Assembly (NCBI GenBank): GCA_947504725.1
Contig: CANNHN010000004.1
Location: 62,001 to 126,000, forward strand
Direction of reading: 5' to 3'
Origin: Bacteroidota bacterium
GTDB lineage: Bacteria > Bacteroidota > Bacteroidia > 2-12-FULL-35-15
DNA length: 64,000 nucleotides
In this document: one piece after another, positions 1-7,456 of the stretch
Position numbering within the stretch: the first letter of the stretch is position 1
Layout: every line of letters starts with the position of its first letter
Notes under the pieces: model-generated
What the model saw: only the letters and a program-made list of their open reading frames with translations
Database searches by the model: none
What the model was told of the DNA's origin: nothing
Made by a program: the position numbers and the translations under genes

Positions 1-255
1 GCATATAGTAGTTTAGGGTATATTGTGATTTTGGCAGTTTTCGGAACAGCCCTTTCGGTAATAATTTTTAATGTTCTTATTCGTAATACAAATGCCTTAT
101 TTGCCTCATCCGTTACCTACTTAATTCCAATTGTAGCATTAATGTGGGGTATTTTAGATGGAGAATACGTTCAACTTCTTCATTTTGTGTGGATTACAAT
201 AATTTTGTTGGGGGTTTATTTGGTCAACAAAAAGGCTCCTACCTCCAAAAAATAA
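1..255 (+). CDS. EamA/DMT-family transporter, C-terminal fragment (5' end outside window)
   Basis: The frame is open from base 1, so this is the last roughly 84 residues of a gene that begins before the window. A GTG at 25 is only an internal codon. Three hydrophobic segments alternate with short polar turns and the chain ends in a Lys-rich tail, as in the last helices of a ten-helix drug/metabolite transporter. The motif ASSVTYLIPIVALMWG followed by GE is the typical helix 9 of the EamA repeat. Such proteins are inner-membrane exporters of small metabolites; the substrate cannot be read from the fragment. Membership of the family is fairly certain, function is not. Confidence 0.75.
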   Translation, partial: AYSSLGYIVILAVFGTALSVIIFNVLIRNTNALFASSVTYLIPIVALMWGILDGEYVQLLHFVWITIILLGVYLVNKKAPTSKK

Positions 256-287
256 GGTTTTTTTAGGAAAATTACCCTAAAACCTTT
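254..287 (+). terminator. Possible weak terminator after the EamA gene
   Basis: An imperfect inverted repeat (AAGGTTTT..AGG against CCTAAAACCTT) follows the EamA stop codon directly. The T-run lies inside the left arm rather than after the stem, so this may only be a weak terminator. Confidence 0.3.
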
Positions 288-315
288 GCCACATTCAAAT
301 AAATTCTTAATTTCG
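285..315 (+). promoter_or_regulatory. Candidate Bacteroidota promoter for rplU-rpmA
   Basis: TTTG at 285-288 and TAATTTCG at 308-315 are separated by 19 bases. This matches the known Bacteroidota -33 (TTTG) and -7 (TANNTTTG) elements with one mismatch in the -7. Transcription would begin near 322 and leave a leader of about 45 bases before the rplU start at 368. Large-subunit ribosomal proteins often regulate their own mRNA through such leaders, but I see no clear fold here. Confidence 0.5.
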
Positions 316-367
316 TGCCCCCAAGAAAATAATGTCTTGGAATTATAAACAAATAAAACCCTATACA

Positions 368-850
368 ATGTATGCAATCGTAGAAATAGCAGGGCAACAA
401 TTTAAGGTTGAACGTGGAGTTAAAGTTTACGTACACCGCCTAGATGCTAACGAAGGGGCTAAAGTTGAATTCGACAAAGTTTTGTTGGTTGACAATGGCG
501 GAAAAGTTCAAATTGGAACTCCTTCAATTGATGGTGCAAAAGTGGCTGCAACAGTCCTTTCACACTTAAAAGGTGACAAAGTCATCGTATTTAAAAAGAA
601 ACGCAGAAAAGGTTACCAAAAATCAAATGGTCACCGTCAGCAATTAACTCAAATTCTTGTACAAGGAATTTTAGGAAAAGGCGAAACGTTGAAAGATGAG
701 ATTAAGGTAGAGAAAAAAGCGCCAAAAGCAGATGCTCCAGTAGTAGAAGCAAAAAAGGCAGCTCCTAAAAAAGCAGCAGCTAAGTCTGAAGAGGCTCCTG
801 CAAAAAAGAAAGCAGCTCCTAAAAAAGCAGCTAAGAAAACAGAAGAGTAA
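368..850 (+). CDS. rplU: 50S ribosomal protein L21 with a long Lys/Ala tail
   Basis: Ribosomal protein L21 binds 23S rRNA in the large subunit. The family start [15 protein letters not shown] is found at 368; an in-frame ATG at 332 would add twelve residues with no match to the family and lies very close to the predicted transcription start, so 368 is preferred. The RNA-binding C-terminal part ([16 protein letters not shown]) is intact at about residues 77-92. L21 normally stops near residue 100-105, but this protein has 160 residues: the last 50 or so are repeats of Lys, Ala, Pro and Glu ([17 protein letters not shown]). Such basic low-complexity tails occur on L21 of several Bacteroidota and may touch rRNA. 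rpmA follows 67 bases downstream, the usual pairing. Confidence 0.97.
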   Translation: MYAIVEIAGQQFKVERGVKVYVHRLDANEGAKVEFDKVLLVDNGGKVQIGTPSIDGAKVAATVLSHLKGDKVIVFKKKRRKGYQKSNGHRQQLTQILVQGILGKGETLKDEIKVEKKAPKADAPVVEAKKAAPKKAAAKSEEAPAKKKAAPKKAAKKTEE

Positions 851-880
851 TTTTTAATAATATTTTAAAGCCTAGAAGTA

Positions 881-914
881 CTTTAACTTTTAAACTTTAA
901 ACTTTAAACTTAAA
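881..914. repeat. Short tandem heptamer repeat (CTTTAAA) before rpmA
   Basis: Consecutive copies CTTTTAAA (887-894), CTTTAAA (895-901) and CTTTAAA (902-908), followed by a degenerate copy, end a few bases before the rpmA ATG. The repeat occupies the place of a ribosome binding site. It could change the spacing or unfolded state of the rpmA leader through slipped-strand changes, though this is not shown. Confidence 0.6.
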
Positions 915-917
915 AAA

Positions 918-1184
918 ATGGCACATAAAAAAGGTGCGGGTAGTTCTAAGAACGGTCGCGAATCTCATAGCAAACGCCTAGGCGTTAAAATTTTTGGTGG
1001 TCAATTAGCTATCTCTGGTAACATCATTGTTCGCCAAAGAGGTACTAAACACAATCCAGGTGAAAACGTGGGTATTGGTAAAGACCATACTTTATTTGCA
1101 TTGGTAGATGGTACAGTGGAATTCAAAAGAAAACGTAATGATAGATCATATGTTTCGATTGTTCCATTTTCTACTGAAGCATAA
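918..1184 (+). CDS. rpmA: 50S ribosomal protein L27
   Basis: L27 sits near the peptidyl-transferase centre, where its N-terminal tail reaches the tRNA ends. The protein has 88 residues, the normal length, and begins [16 protein letters not shown], the conserved flexible N-terminus. It starts directly at MAHKKG and so lacks the cleavable N-terminal extension known from Firmicutes L27. The body motif LGVKIFGGQ and [19 protein letters not shown] are family hallmarks. It is almost certainly co-transcribed with rplU and followed by a hairpin terminator. The upstream leader is an A/T-rich tandem repeat without a Shine-Dalgarno sequence, normal for this phylum. Confidence 0.98.
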   Translation: MAHKKGAGSSKNGRESHSKRLGVKIFGGQLAISGNIIVRQRGTKHNPGENVGIGKDHTLFALVDGTVEFKRKRNDRSYVSIVPFSTEA

Positions 1185-1205
1185 TAGGAAATATAATTTA
1201 TAATT

Positions 1206-1240
1206 ATCTCCCGGCTTCCAACGAGGTTCGGGAGATTTTT
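1206..1240 (+). terminator. Intrinsic terminator of rplU-rpmA
   Basis: ATCTCCCG (1206-1213) pairs with CGGGAGAT (1229-1236), followed by a T run. It lies 22 bases after the rpmA stop and separates the ribosomal pair from serS. Confidence 0.8.
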
Positions 1241-1299
1241 ATTTAATTCAAGTGAATATTACATCTTCCATCTAACATCATACATTTTACATCTCATTT

Positions 1300-2571
1300 A
1301 TGTTACAACTTAATTATATCCGTGAAAATAAAGACGAAGCAATTGCTCGTTTAGCAATCAAAAATTTTGACGCAAAAAACATTCTAGAAAATGTTCTAGA
1401 AATGGATGTTACACGCAAAAAAATTCAAAATGAATTGGATGCTATCTTAAATGAAGCAAACGTTCTTGCTAAACAAGTAGGTGATTTATACAAGCAAGGA
1501 AAAAAAGCGGAAGGCGATGATTTAAAAAGTAAAAGCGCACAGCTAAAAGAAAATTCTAAAAAATTAGAAGAGCAGTTAACAATCATTGAAAAAGAGCAAC
1601 ACGATTTATTAGTTCAAGTTCCGAATGCGCCAAGTACAAAAGTTCCAAAAGGAAAAACTCCGGAAGACAATGAGAATGTTTATGAAGAAGGAGAAATTCC
1701 AAAACTATACGATGGAGCAAAACCACATTGGGAACTTACTACAAAATATGATTTGATTGATTTTGAATTGGGAGTTAAATTAACTGGTGCTGGGTTTCCC
1801 GTATACAAAGGAAAAGGAGCTCGTTTACAAAGAGCATTGATTAATTTCTTTTTAGACAGAGCAACTGCTGCTGGATATTTAGAAATTCAACCACCCATTT
1901 TAGTAAACGAAGCATCAGGTTATGCAACAGGACAACTTCCGGATAAGGAAGGACAAATGTATCATTCAACAATTGATAATTTATATTTGATTCCTACTGC
2001 TGAAGTTCCCATCACAAATATTTACCGTGATGTCATTTTAAAAGCGGATCAATTGCCGATTAAAAATTGTGGTTACACTCCTTGTTTCAGAAGAGAAGCA
2101 GGAAGTTACGGAGCACATGTACGTGGATTAAATCGTTTACATCAATTTGATAAAGTAGAAATTGTACAAATTGCTCATCCTGATAAATCTTATGAAACAT
2201 TGGAAGATATGCGTAATTATGTTGCAGGATTATTGCGTGAATTGGAATTGCCTTTCAGAATATTGAAACTATGCGGAGGTGATATGAGTTTTGCTTCTGC
2301 ATTAACATACGATTTCGAAACATATTCTACAGCGCAACAAAAATGGTTGGAAGTAAGTTCTGTTTCTAATTTCGAAACTTTCCAAAGTAATAGATTGAAA
2401 TTACGTTTCAAAGATGGTGATGCAAAGCCTGTATTGGCGCATACTCTAAACGGAAGTGCATTGGCATTACCAAGAATTGTTGCAACGATGTTAGAAAATA
2501 ATCAAACAGCAGAAGGAATTAAAATTCCGAAAGTGTTGGTTCCTTATTGTGGGTTTGATATGATAAAGTAA
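1300..2571 (+). CDS. serS: Serine--tRNA ligase
   Basis: Cytoplasmic class II synthetase charging tRNA-Ser with serine. At 423 residues it has the usual length. Residues 1-110 form the long antiparallel coiled-coil arm that grips the tRNA variable arm, shown by Lys/Glu-rich heptads such as LAKQVGDLYKQGKKAEGDDL. The catalytic core shows motif 1 around GKGARLQRALINFFLD, motif 2 at CFRREAGSYG, and motif 3 at LNGSALALPRIVATMLENNQ. The C-terminus GIKIPKVLVPYCG is typical. It stands alone, flanked by terminators on both sides. No unusual feature. Confidence 0.97.
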   Translation: MLQLNYIRENKDEAIARLAIKNFDAKNILENVLEMDVTRKKIQNELDAILNEANVLAKQVGDLYKQGKKAEGDDLKSKSAQLKENSKKLEEQLTIIEKEQHDLLVQVPNAPSTKVPKGKTPEDNENVYEEGEIPKLYDGAKPHWELTTKYDLIDFELGVKLTGAGFPVYKGKGARLQRALINFFLDRATAAGYLEIQPPILVNEASGYATGQLPDKEGQMYHSTIDNLYLIPTAEVPITNIYRDVILKADQLPIKNCGYTPCFRREAGSYGAHVRGLNRLHQFDKVEIVQIAHPDKSYETLEDMRNYVAGLLRELELPFRILKLCGGDMSFASALTYDFETYSTAQQKWLEVSSVSNFETFQSNRLKLRFKDGDAKPVLAHTLNGSALALPRIVATMLENNQTAEGIKIPKVLVPYCGFDMIK

Positions 2572-2588
2572 AATTTGAAAGTTTTAAA

Positions 2589-2804
2589 TCATTTGCCCAG
2601 GAATTCAAACCTGGGCATTTTTTTTCCTTCTATCTCAACTTCTTCTAAAAACATTTCCAAAGGTCGCACCCACAAACTTTCTCCTTCTGTCTGATACAAG
2701 GCTTTGTAAACAACTAATTCTTCTAGTGTTTCGCTGTGGAGTGCAATTCCTATTACTTCGTATTGTTTGCCTTTGTAGTGTTTGTATTTTCCGAGTTTGA
2801 TCAT
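2589..2804 (-). CDS. DUF1653 family protein
   Basis: A 71-residue protein of the DUF1653 family, short SH3-like beta-barrel proteins of unknown function common in bacteria. The family pattern G-x-Y-x-H-[YF]-K-G-x-x-Y is visible as [13 protein letters not shown], then [17 protein letters not shown] and ending MPRFEFLG. I chose the start at 2804 ([13 protein letters not shown]) because this begins the conserved domain; an in-frame upstream ATG at 2834 would add ten unconserved residues. The 3' end overlaps the serS terminator. No partner gene is suggested by the neighbours. Confidence 0.85.
   Translation of the reverse strand: MIKLGKYKHYKGKQYEVIGIALHSETLEELVVYKALYQTEGESLWVRPLEMFLEEVEIEGKKMPRFEFLGK
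2595..2625 (+). terminator. serS terminator buried in the convergent DUF1653 gene
   Basis: GCCCAGG (2595-2601) pairs with CCTGGGC (2610-2616) across an eight-base loop and is followed by an eight-T run on the plus strand. This is a strong intrinsic terminator for serS. On the minus strand the same bases encode the last residues (MPRFEFLGK) of the DUF1653 protein, so one sequence serves both purposes. Confidence 0.8.
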
Positions 2805-2854
2805 CTTTTTAATATTGGTTGGATTTACTAACAATGATAGTCATCATCCCCCTG

Positions 2855-2870
2855 CCCCCTTCAAAGGGGG
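2855..2870. repeat. Palindrome CCCCCTTCAAAGGGGG
   Basis: A perfect 16-base hairpin (seven-base stem, two-base loop) preceded by a further C-run at 2848-2852. I remember C-rich/G-rich palindromes of this type as dispersed intergenic repeats in Bacteroidota genomes. It lies between the divergently placed DUF1653 start and the MBL hydrolase stop. Confidence 0.6.
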
Positions 2871-2916
2871 AATGGATCCGTCTTACATCAAAATACTAGT
2901 CAAAATATAAAATTTT

Positions 2917-2942
2917 ATCTGTGAAAATCTGTGTAATCTGTG
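2917..2942. repeat. Triple ATCTGTG direct repeat
   Basis: Three copies of ATCTGTG start at 2917, 2927 and 2936 (spacing 10 and 9 bases), just 3' of the minus-strand MBL gene. I recognise this near-helical-pitch motif as a recurrent intergenic element in Bacteroidota and related genomes, of unknown role. Confidence 0.6.
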
Positions 2943-2949
2943 GTGAAAA

Positions 2950-3588
2950 TTATGTCAAAAACGGATTATGCTTTTTCTCAAAACCAATCGTAGTTGGTTG
3001 CCCATGCCCGCTATACACTTTAAAATCATCTCCCAGTGGAAATAATTTTGTTTTAATGTTATTAATTAACGTTTCATGATTTCCTCCAGGTAAATCGGTT
3101 CTTCCAATGCTGCCGTAAAATAAAACATCACCCGCAATCATAAATTTTTCTTCCCGATTATAGAATGTAATGCTTCCAGGTGAATGTCCAGGTGTAAATA
3201 AAATTTCCAATTTCGAGTTTCCGAATTCAATAAGATCTCCTTCTTCTAAAAAAACAGAAGGTTGAGGTGAAGGGTCGCAATTCATTCCGTAAAGGTCACA
3301 AGTCATCTGAAAAGCATCCAAAATGCGCTGGTCATTCTTGTTCATTTCCAGTTTCAACTTATACGTATCCGCCACAAATCGATTTCCGAAAATATGGTCC
3401 AAATGACAGTGGGTATTTAGTAGTTTTACAGGTTTTAGTCCCTTATCAGCTATGAATTTTGCCAAAATAGCCCTTTCCGAATCGTCATAACAACCTGGGT
3501 CAATGATAATACAGTCCTTGGTTTCGTCCCAAAGGAGATACATGTTTTCTTGAATTGGATTAAATGTGAACGAATGGATTGAAATCAT
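2950..3588 (-). CDS. Metallo-beta-lactamase fold hydrolase (glyoxalase II-like)
   Basis: Cytoplasmic binuclear-metal hydrolase of the YcbL/GloB-like group, which often cleave thioesters. The 212-residue chain carries THCHLDH at about 60-66 (first metal motif), FTPGHSPGSITFY (next metal His), AGDVLF (bridging Asp) and GHGQPT near the C-terminus (last His), so all metal ligands appear present. I chose the start at 3588 (MISIHSFTFNPIQENMY), which matches how the family begins; the frame stays open to 3657 but those residues are unlike the family. It lacks the C-terminal substrate domain of true glyoxalase II, so the exact substrate is unknown. It is transcribed alone and divergent from the propeller-barrel gene. 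Confidence 0.9.
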   Translation of the reverse strand: MISIHSFTFNPIQENMYLLWDETKDCIIIDPGCYDDSERAILAKFIADKGLKPVKLLNTHCHLDHIFGNRFVADTYKLKLEMNKNDQRILDAFQMTCDLYGMNCDPSPQPSVFLEEGDLIEFGNSKLEILFTPGHSPGSITFYNREEKFMIAGDVLFYGSIGRTDLPGGNHETLINNIKTKLFPLGDDFKVYSGHGQPTTIGFEKKHNPFLT

Positions 3589-3612
3589 AATAAAGTCGTT
3601 AAAATTACGTTT

Positions 3613-3620
3613 CAAAAGTA
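3613..3620 (-). promoter_or_regulatory. Candidate -7 element for the MBL hydrolase
   Basis: On the minus strand TACTTTTG matches the Bacteroidota -7 consensus TANNTTTG exactly, 25 bases before the chosen start at 3588, which supports that start. I could not find a convincing -33 TTTG at the right distance. Confidence 0.35.
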
Positions 3621-3691
3621 GCAAAAATACAGGTTTGTCCCTTGTTATTGCCTTCATTATTTAGTAATTTAGCATTCTAATCAGATTTTAC

Positions 3692-6600
3692 GTGAGTTCG
3701 ATTTTTACCTCTACATATAAAAAAGGATTTCTAAAGCTTATCTTGGTATTCGTTGTTTTTTCGAATACAAATCTATCTGCACAATTTTACAGTGGTTCCC
3801 AAACCGATTTCGGAAAAAATCGTGTTAAATACGATAACTATTTCTGGACCTATTATTCTTATCCTAAATACGAAGTTTATTTTTACGAGCAAGGGAGAGA
3901 ATTGTCTAACTATGTTTCTGTTTCTGCAAAAACACAGATGGAAAAAGTAGAAAAACTATTTGATTATTCGTTTGAAGATAAAGTTCAATTTATCGTTTAC
4001 AATAAACAATCTGATTACAAACAAAGTAACATCGGACTTTCCTCTGAAGAAGATTATAATACAGGTGGTGTCACACGAGTGGTTGGCTCAAAGGTGATTT
4101 TGTTTTACGAGGGAGACCATGCGAAACTTGATGCACAAATTCGTTCAGGATTGGCAGAGGTGCTAATTAATGAAATGATGTACGGTGGGAATGTGCGTGA
4201 GATGGTGAAAAATAGCACGCTTTTAAATTTACCAGATTGGTATATTAAAGGTTTAGTAGATTATGTTGCTTGTGATTGGAATTCAGATATTGATAGTCGG
4301 GTTAGAGATGGAATTACAAGTGGAAGATATAAAAACATTAATCGTTTGGAAGGTAACGATGCGAAGTATGCTGGACATGCATTGTGGAAACATATAGCTG
4401 ATAATTATGGAGAAGCTGTTATCTCCAATATTTTGTACATGACAAAAGTTAGTCGAAACATTGATAATTCTTCATTGTTTGTTTTGGGAATCTCGGTGAA
4501 AAACCTTTGGAGTGAATGCTACGATTCTTATACAGGTAAATATGTAGAGAGAGATACTGCTTCCACAATGCCGAAACAAATTCCTTTAAAAGTTAAAAAA
4601 CCGAAGGCAGCGCGTGTATATGGTCAAATGAAATTGAGTCCAGATGGTAATTATGTTTTATATACAACTAATGAAATGGGACAATACAAAATTTGGTTGT
4701 ATGATATTCAAAAAAACAAAGCAAAACGAATTTTAAAATCAGGACAAAAAATTGATCGTCCGAGTGACTATTCTTTTCCATTAGTGGCATGGCATCCAAG
4801 TGGAAAATTATTTTCCTATATCATTGAGCGAAAAAGTTATTTGGTTTTAACAACATATGAATTAGAGACAAAGGACCGGACAGAACGTAACATTACGGGT
4901 TTCGAAAAAATATTGGATTATTCGTATAACAATGAAGGTAAAAAGTTTGTAATGTCTGCAGTTAAAAAGGGGCAGACTGACATTTTTGTTTTTATTGCAG
5001 CATCTAGTGGTTACGATCAAATCACAAATGATATTTATGATGATCTAACACCTCGTTTTGTACATAATTCAAAAGAAATTGTTTTCTCTTCTAATCGCCC
5101 ATTGGATACTTTGTTTTATGATCCAAAAAGAAAATCAGAACCAGCAATGGCCAATAAAGATTTGTTTGTCTTTGACAATGTCGCTAAATCCAGAGTTTTG
5201 AAACGTGTCACGAATACGCCATATATAGATGAAATTTACCCTGCTGACTATGATAGCACTCACATTTCTTATCTGAGTGATTTGAATGGTATACGTAATC
5301 GATATATTGCTCGTTTTGATAGTGTAATTGCTTTTGTGGATACATCAGAGCATTATCGCACGGTTGTATCTTCTTATCCGATCACAAATTACAAACGCAA
5401 TATTATTGAGCAGGATGTAAACTCGATTGGGAATAAGTATTCAGAAATAATTTTTGAAAATGGGAAGTATAAATTATATGTAGCTCCGTTAATTCCATCT
5501 GATCAAGTTACAAAACTTAAACTTAAGAATACATCATATCGTGATTACAAAAATAGAATTGAGCATAAAGAAGAAGTTGAAGCGCAGACAAAAGATAAAA
5601 ATTTAAAGGAAACTCCTAAAGCTGAAAATGTAAAAATTGTAATCAGCATAAGTGAGCCAGTTAAAAAGAAAGATTCTACTGAAGTAGATATTAATAACTA
5701 CACGTTTGAAAACGAACAACCGAAAGTAGGCAAAGATGGTATTGTTCAGCCACCTTTAAATGTTGACACATCTAGCAAAGCAATAGCAAACCCAAGTGCA
5801 GATTTTGTTTTATCTAAACAAAAAAATTATAACATTAATTATTCTGTTGATTATGTTGTTTCGCAAATCGACAATTCTTTTTTAAACGCAAACTATCAAA
5901 AATTTGCTGGTGGCGGAAGCCCGATTTATTTGAATCCAGGTATCAATGCTTTTTTTAAAGTAGGGGTAAGTGATTTATTTGAGGATTATAGAATTGTTGG
6001 TGGTGTTCGATTTTCTGGCGATTTAAATAGTAATGAATTCTTTTTAAGTCGCGAGAATAGGATAAAAAATATTGACAAGCAAGTTGTCTTACATCGTCAA
6101 TCATTATTAGATATAGTTGATAATAGTTCACTTGTTAAAATATACACGCATGGGGCTAAATTCATTTTGAAATATCCATTCAATGAGGTGACTAGTTTGC
6201 GTGGAAGTTTGAACTATCGTAATGATAAAATTGTTTACACAGGGACTGATTTAAATAATTTACAACGAAAGAATTCGTATGAAAATTGGGGGTCATTAAA
6301 ATTGGAATGGATTTTTGATAATACTATTAAAAAAGGATTGAATCTATTTAATGGCACTCGAGCAAAAGTATTTGGTGAATATTATAATCGTGTGGATAGA
6401 TTAGTAAAGGCTTACTATTTGAAAGAAGTTCCAAAAGTAGATTTCTTTGTTTTAGGGTTAGATGTTCGTAATTACAAGAAAATACATCGTGATTTAATTT
6501 GGGCTAATCGATTAGCTGCTAGTACTTCTTTCGGAAATAATAAATTGATTTATTACATGGGCGGAGTTGATAATTGGTTCAACCCTAAATTTGATAATAC

Positions 6601-7051
6601 AACTAATATTGCGACAGATCAAAACTATACTTATCAAACGTTAGCAACGAACATGCGAGGATTTTTTCAGAACGCAAGAAACGGGAACAGCTTTGTCGTA
6701 CTAAATAGTGAATTGCGTTTCCCGATTTTTAAATATTTTTTTAAGAGACCAATTCGTTCCGATTTTATTCAGAATTTCCAGGTAATTGGATTTGGTGATT
6801 TGGGAACTGCATGGACTGGCAACTCACCATATTCAGAAAACAATGCTTTGAACACCACAATCGTTGGTAGTTCAATCACTCCATTAATTATTACTCTAAA
6901 AAATCAACACAATCCAATAGTGGGAGGTTATGGTTGGGGTGTAAGAAGTAGAGTATTCGGTTATTTTATTCGCGTAGACAGAGCTTGGGGTGTACAAGAT
7001 GGAATTGTACTCAAGCCAATTTGGTATTTATCGCTCTCACTTGATTTCTAA
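3692..7051 (+). CDS. TolB-like propeller fused to an outer-membrane beta-barrel
   Basis: A 1,119-residue envelope protein starting with GTG. A signal peptide (LKLILVFVVFSNTNLSAQ) ends near residue 31. Residues about 40-290 resemble the peptidase-MA (gluzincin) fold: LPDWYIKGLVDYVA corresponds to the conserved third-ligand region, but the expected HExxH reads LAEVL, so it is probably inactive. Residues about 300-600 are WD40/PD40-type propeller blades (KLSPDGNYVLYTTN, WHPSGKLFSYI, FVHNSKEIVFSSNRP) like TolB. After a charged linker (about 620-700), residues 720-1119 look like a BamA/TamA-type surface-antigen barrel: alternating beta strands, GFGDLGTAW, and a terminal aromatic residue (LSLSLDF). 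It probably sits in the outer membrane with periplasmic N-domains. Substrate or partner unknown; the downstream TauE gene follows closely. Confidence 0.8.
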   Translation: MSSIFTSTYKKGFLKLILVFVVFSNTNLSAQFYSGSQTDFGKNRVKYDNYFWTYYSYPKYEVYFYEQGRELSNYVSVSAKTQMEKVEKLFDYSFEDKVQFIVYNKQSDYKQSNIGLSSEEDYNTGGVTRVVGSKVILFYEGDHAKLDAQIRSGLAEVLINEMMYGGNVREMVKNSTLLNLPDWYIKGLVDYVACDWNSDIDSRVRDGITSGRYKNINRLEGNDAKYAGHALWKHIADNYGEAVISNILYMTKVSRNIDNSSLFVLGISVKNLWSECYDSYTGKYVERDTASTMPKQIPLKVKKPKAARVYGQMKLSPDGNYVLYTTNEMGQYKIWLYDIQKNKAKRILKSGQKIDRPSDYSFPLVAWHPSGKLFSYIIERKSYLVLTTYELETKDRTERNITGFEKILDYSYNNEGKKFVMSAVKKGQTDIFVFIAASSGYDQITNDIYDDLTPRFVHNSKEIVFSSNRPLDTLFYDPKRKSEPAMANKDLFVFDNVAKSRVLKRVTNTPYIDEIYPADYDSTHISYLSDLNGIRNRYIARFDSVIAFVDTSEHYRTVVSSYPITNYKRNIIEQDVNSIGNKYSEIIFENGKYKLYVAPLIPSDQVTKLKLKNTSYRDYKNRIEHKEEVEAQTKDKNLKETPKAENVKIVISISEPVKKKDSTEVDINNYTFENEQPKVGKDGIVQPPLNVDTSSKAIANPSADFVLSKQKNYNINYSVDYVVSQIDNSFLNANYQKFAGGGSPIYLNPGINAFFKVGVSDLFEDYRIVGGVRFSGDLNSNEFFLSRENRIKNIDKQVVLHRQSLLDIVDNSSLVKIYTHGAKFILKYPFNEVTSLRGSLNYRNDKIVYTGTDLNNLQRKNSYENWGSLKLEWIFDNTIKKGLNLFNGTRAKVFGEYYNRVDRLVKAYYLKEVPKVDFFVLGLDVRNYKKIHRDLIWANRLAASTSFGNNKLIYYMGGVDNWFNPKFDNTTNIATDQNYTYQTLATNMRGFFQNARNGNSFVVLNSELRFPIFKYFFKRPIRSDFIQNFQVIGFGDLGTAWTGNSPYSENNALNTTIVGSSITPLIITLKNQHNPIVGGYGWGVRSRVFGYFIRVDRAWGVQDGIVLKPIWYLSLSLDF

Positions 7052-7084
7052 GTTTTAAGACTCTTGAAAAAATCTGAATTACAT

Positions 7085-7447
7085 ATGACAACAATAATTA
7101 TTTTGCTGTGCCTCGGCTTAGTTGCAGGTATGTTAAGCGGTTTGGTGGGTATTGGTGGAGGGATTGTTATTGTTCCCGCGTTAGTTTATTTTTTAGGATA
7201 TTCTCAGCATCAAGCACAAGGAACAGTTTTGTTTATGTTTTTGTTGCCAATCGGAATTTTAGGTGTTTTTAATTATTATCAAGCAGGTCATATTGAGTGG
7301 AAAACTGCATTTATAATTGCAAGTACATTTTTAATCGGTAGTTATTTCGGCTCTAAAATTTCTATTGCAATTGACCAAACAACGTTGAAAAAAGTATTCG
7401 GAGTAATTATTTTATTACTCTCTTTAAAAATGATTTTTGGTAAATAG
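7085..7447 (+). CDS. TauE/SafE-like membrane protein, half-size
   Basis: Inner-membrane protein of the TauE/SafE (sulfite/organic anion exporter) family. The 120 residues carry one family repeat: AGMLSGLVGIGGGIVIVPAL in helix 1, followed by three more hydrophobic helices, LIGSYFGSKI in the third, and LKKVFGVIILLLSLKMIFG at the end. Typical TauE proteins have about 250 residues and two such repeats, so this one would need to dimerise; half-size versions are common in Bacteroidota. I chose the ATG at 7085; a TTG at 7064 would add seven polar residues. The following amidohydrolase starts nine bases after the stop, suggesting one transcript. Substrate is unknown. Confidence 0.82.
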   Translation: MTTIIILLCLGLVAGMLSGLVGIGGGIVIVPALVYFLGYSQHQAQGTVLFMFLLPIGILGVFNYYQAGHIEWKTAFIIASTFLIGSYFGSKISIAIDQTTLKKVFGVIILLLSLKMIFGK

Positions 7448-7456
7448 AAAACGACT

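Noticed and set aside
332..367. Upstream ATG of rplU
   Set aside because: Adds twelve residues absent from L21 proteins and falls just after the predicted transcription start; the family start at 368 is clear.
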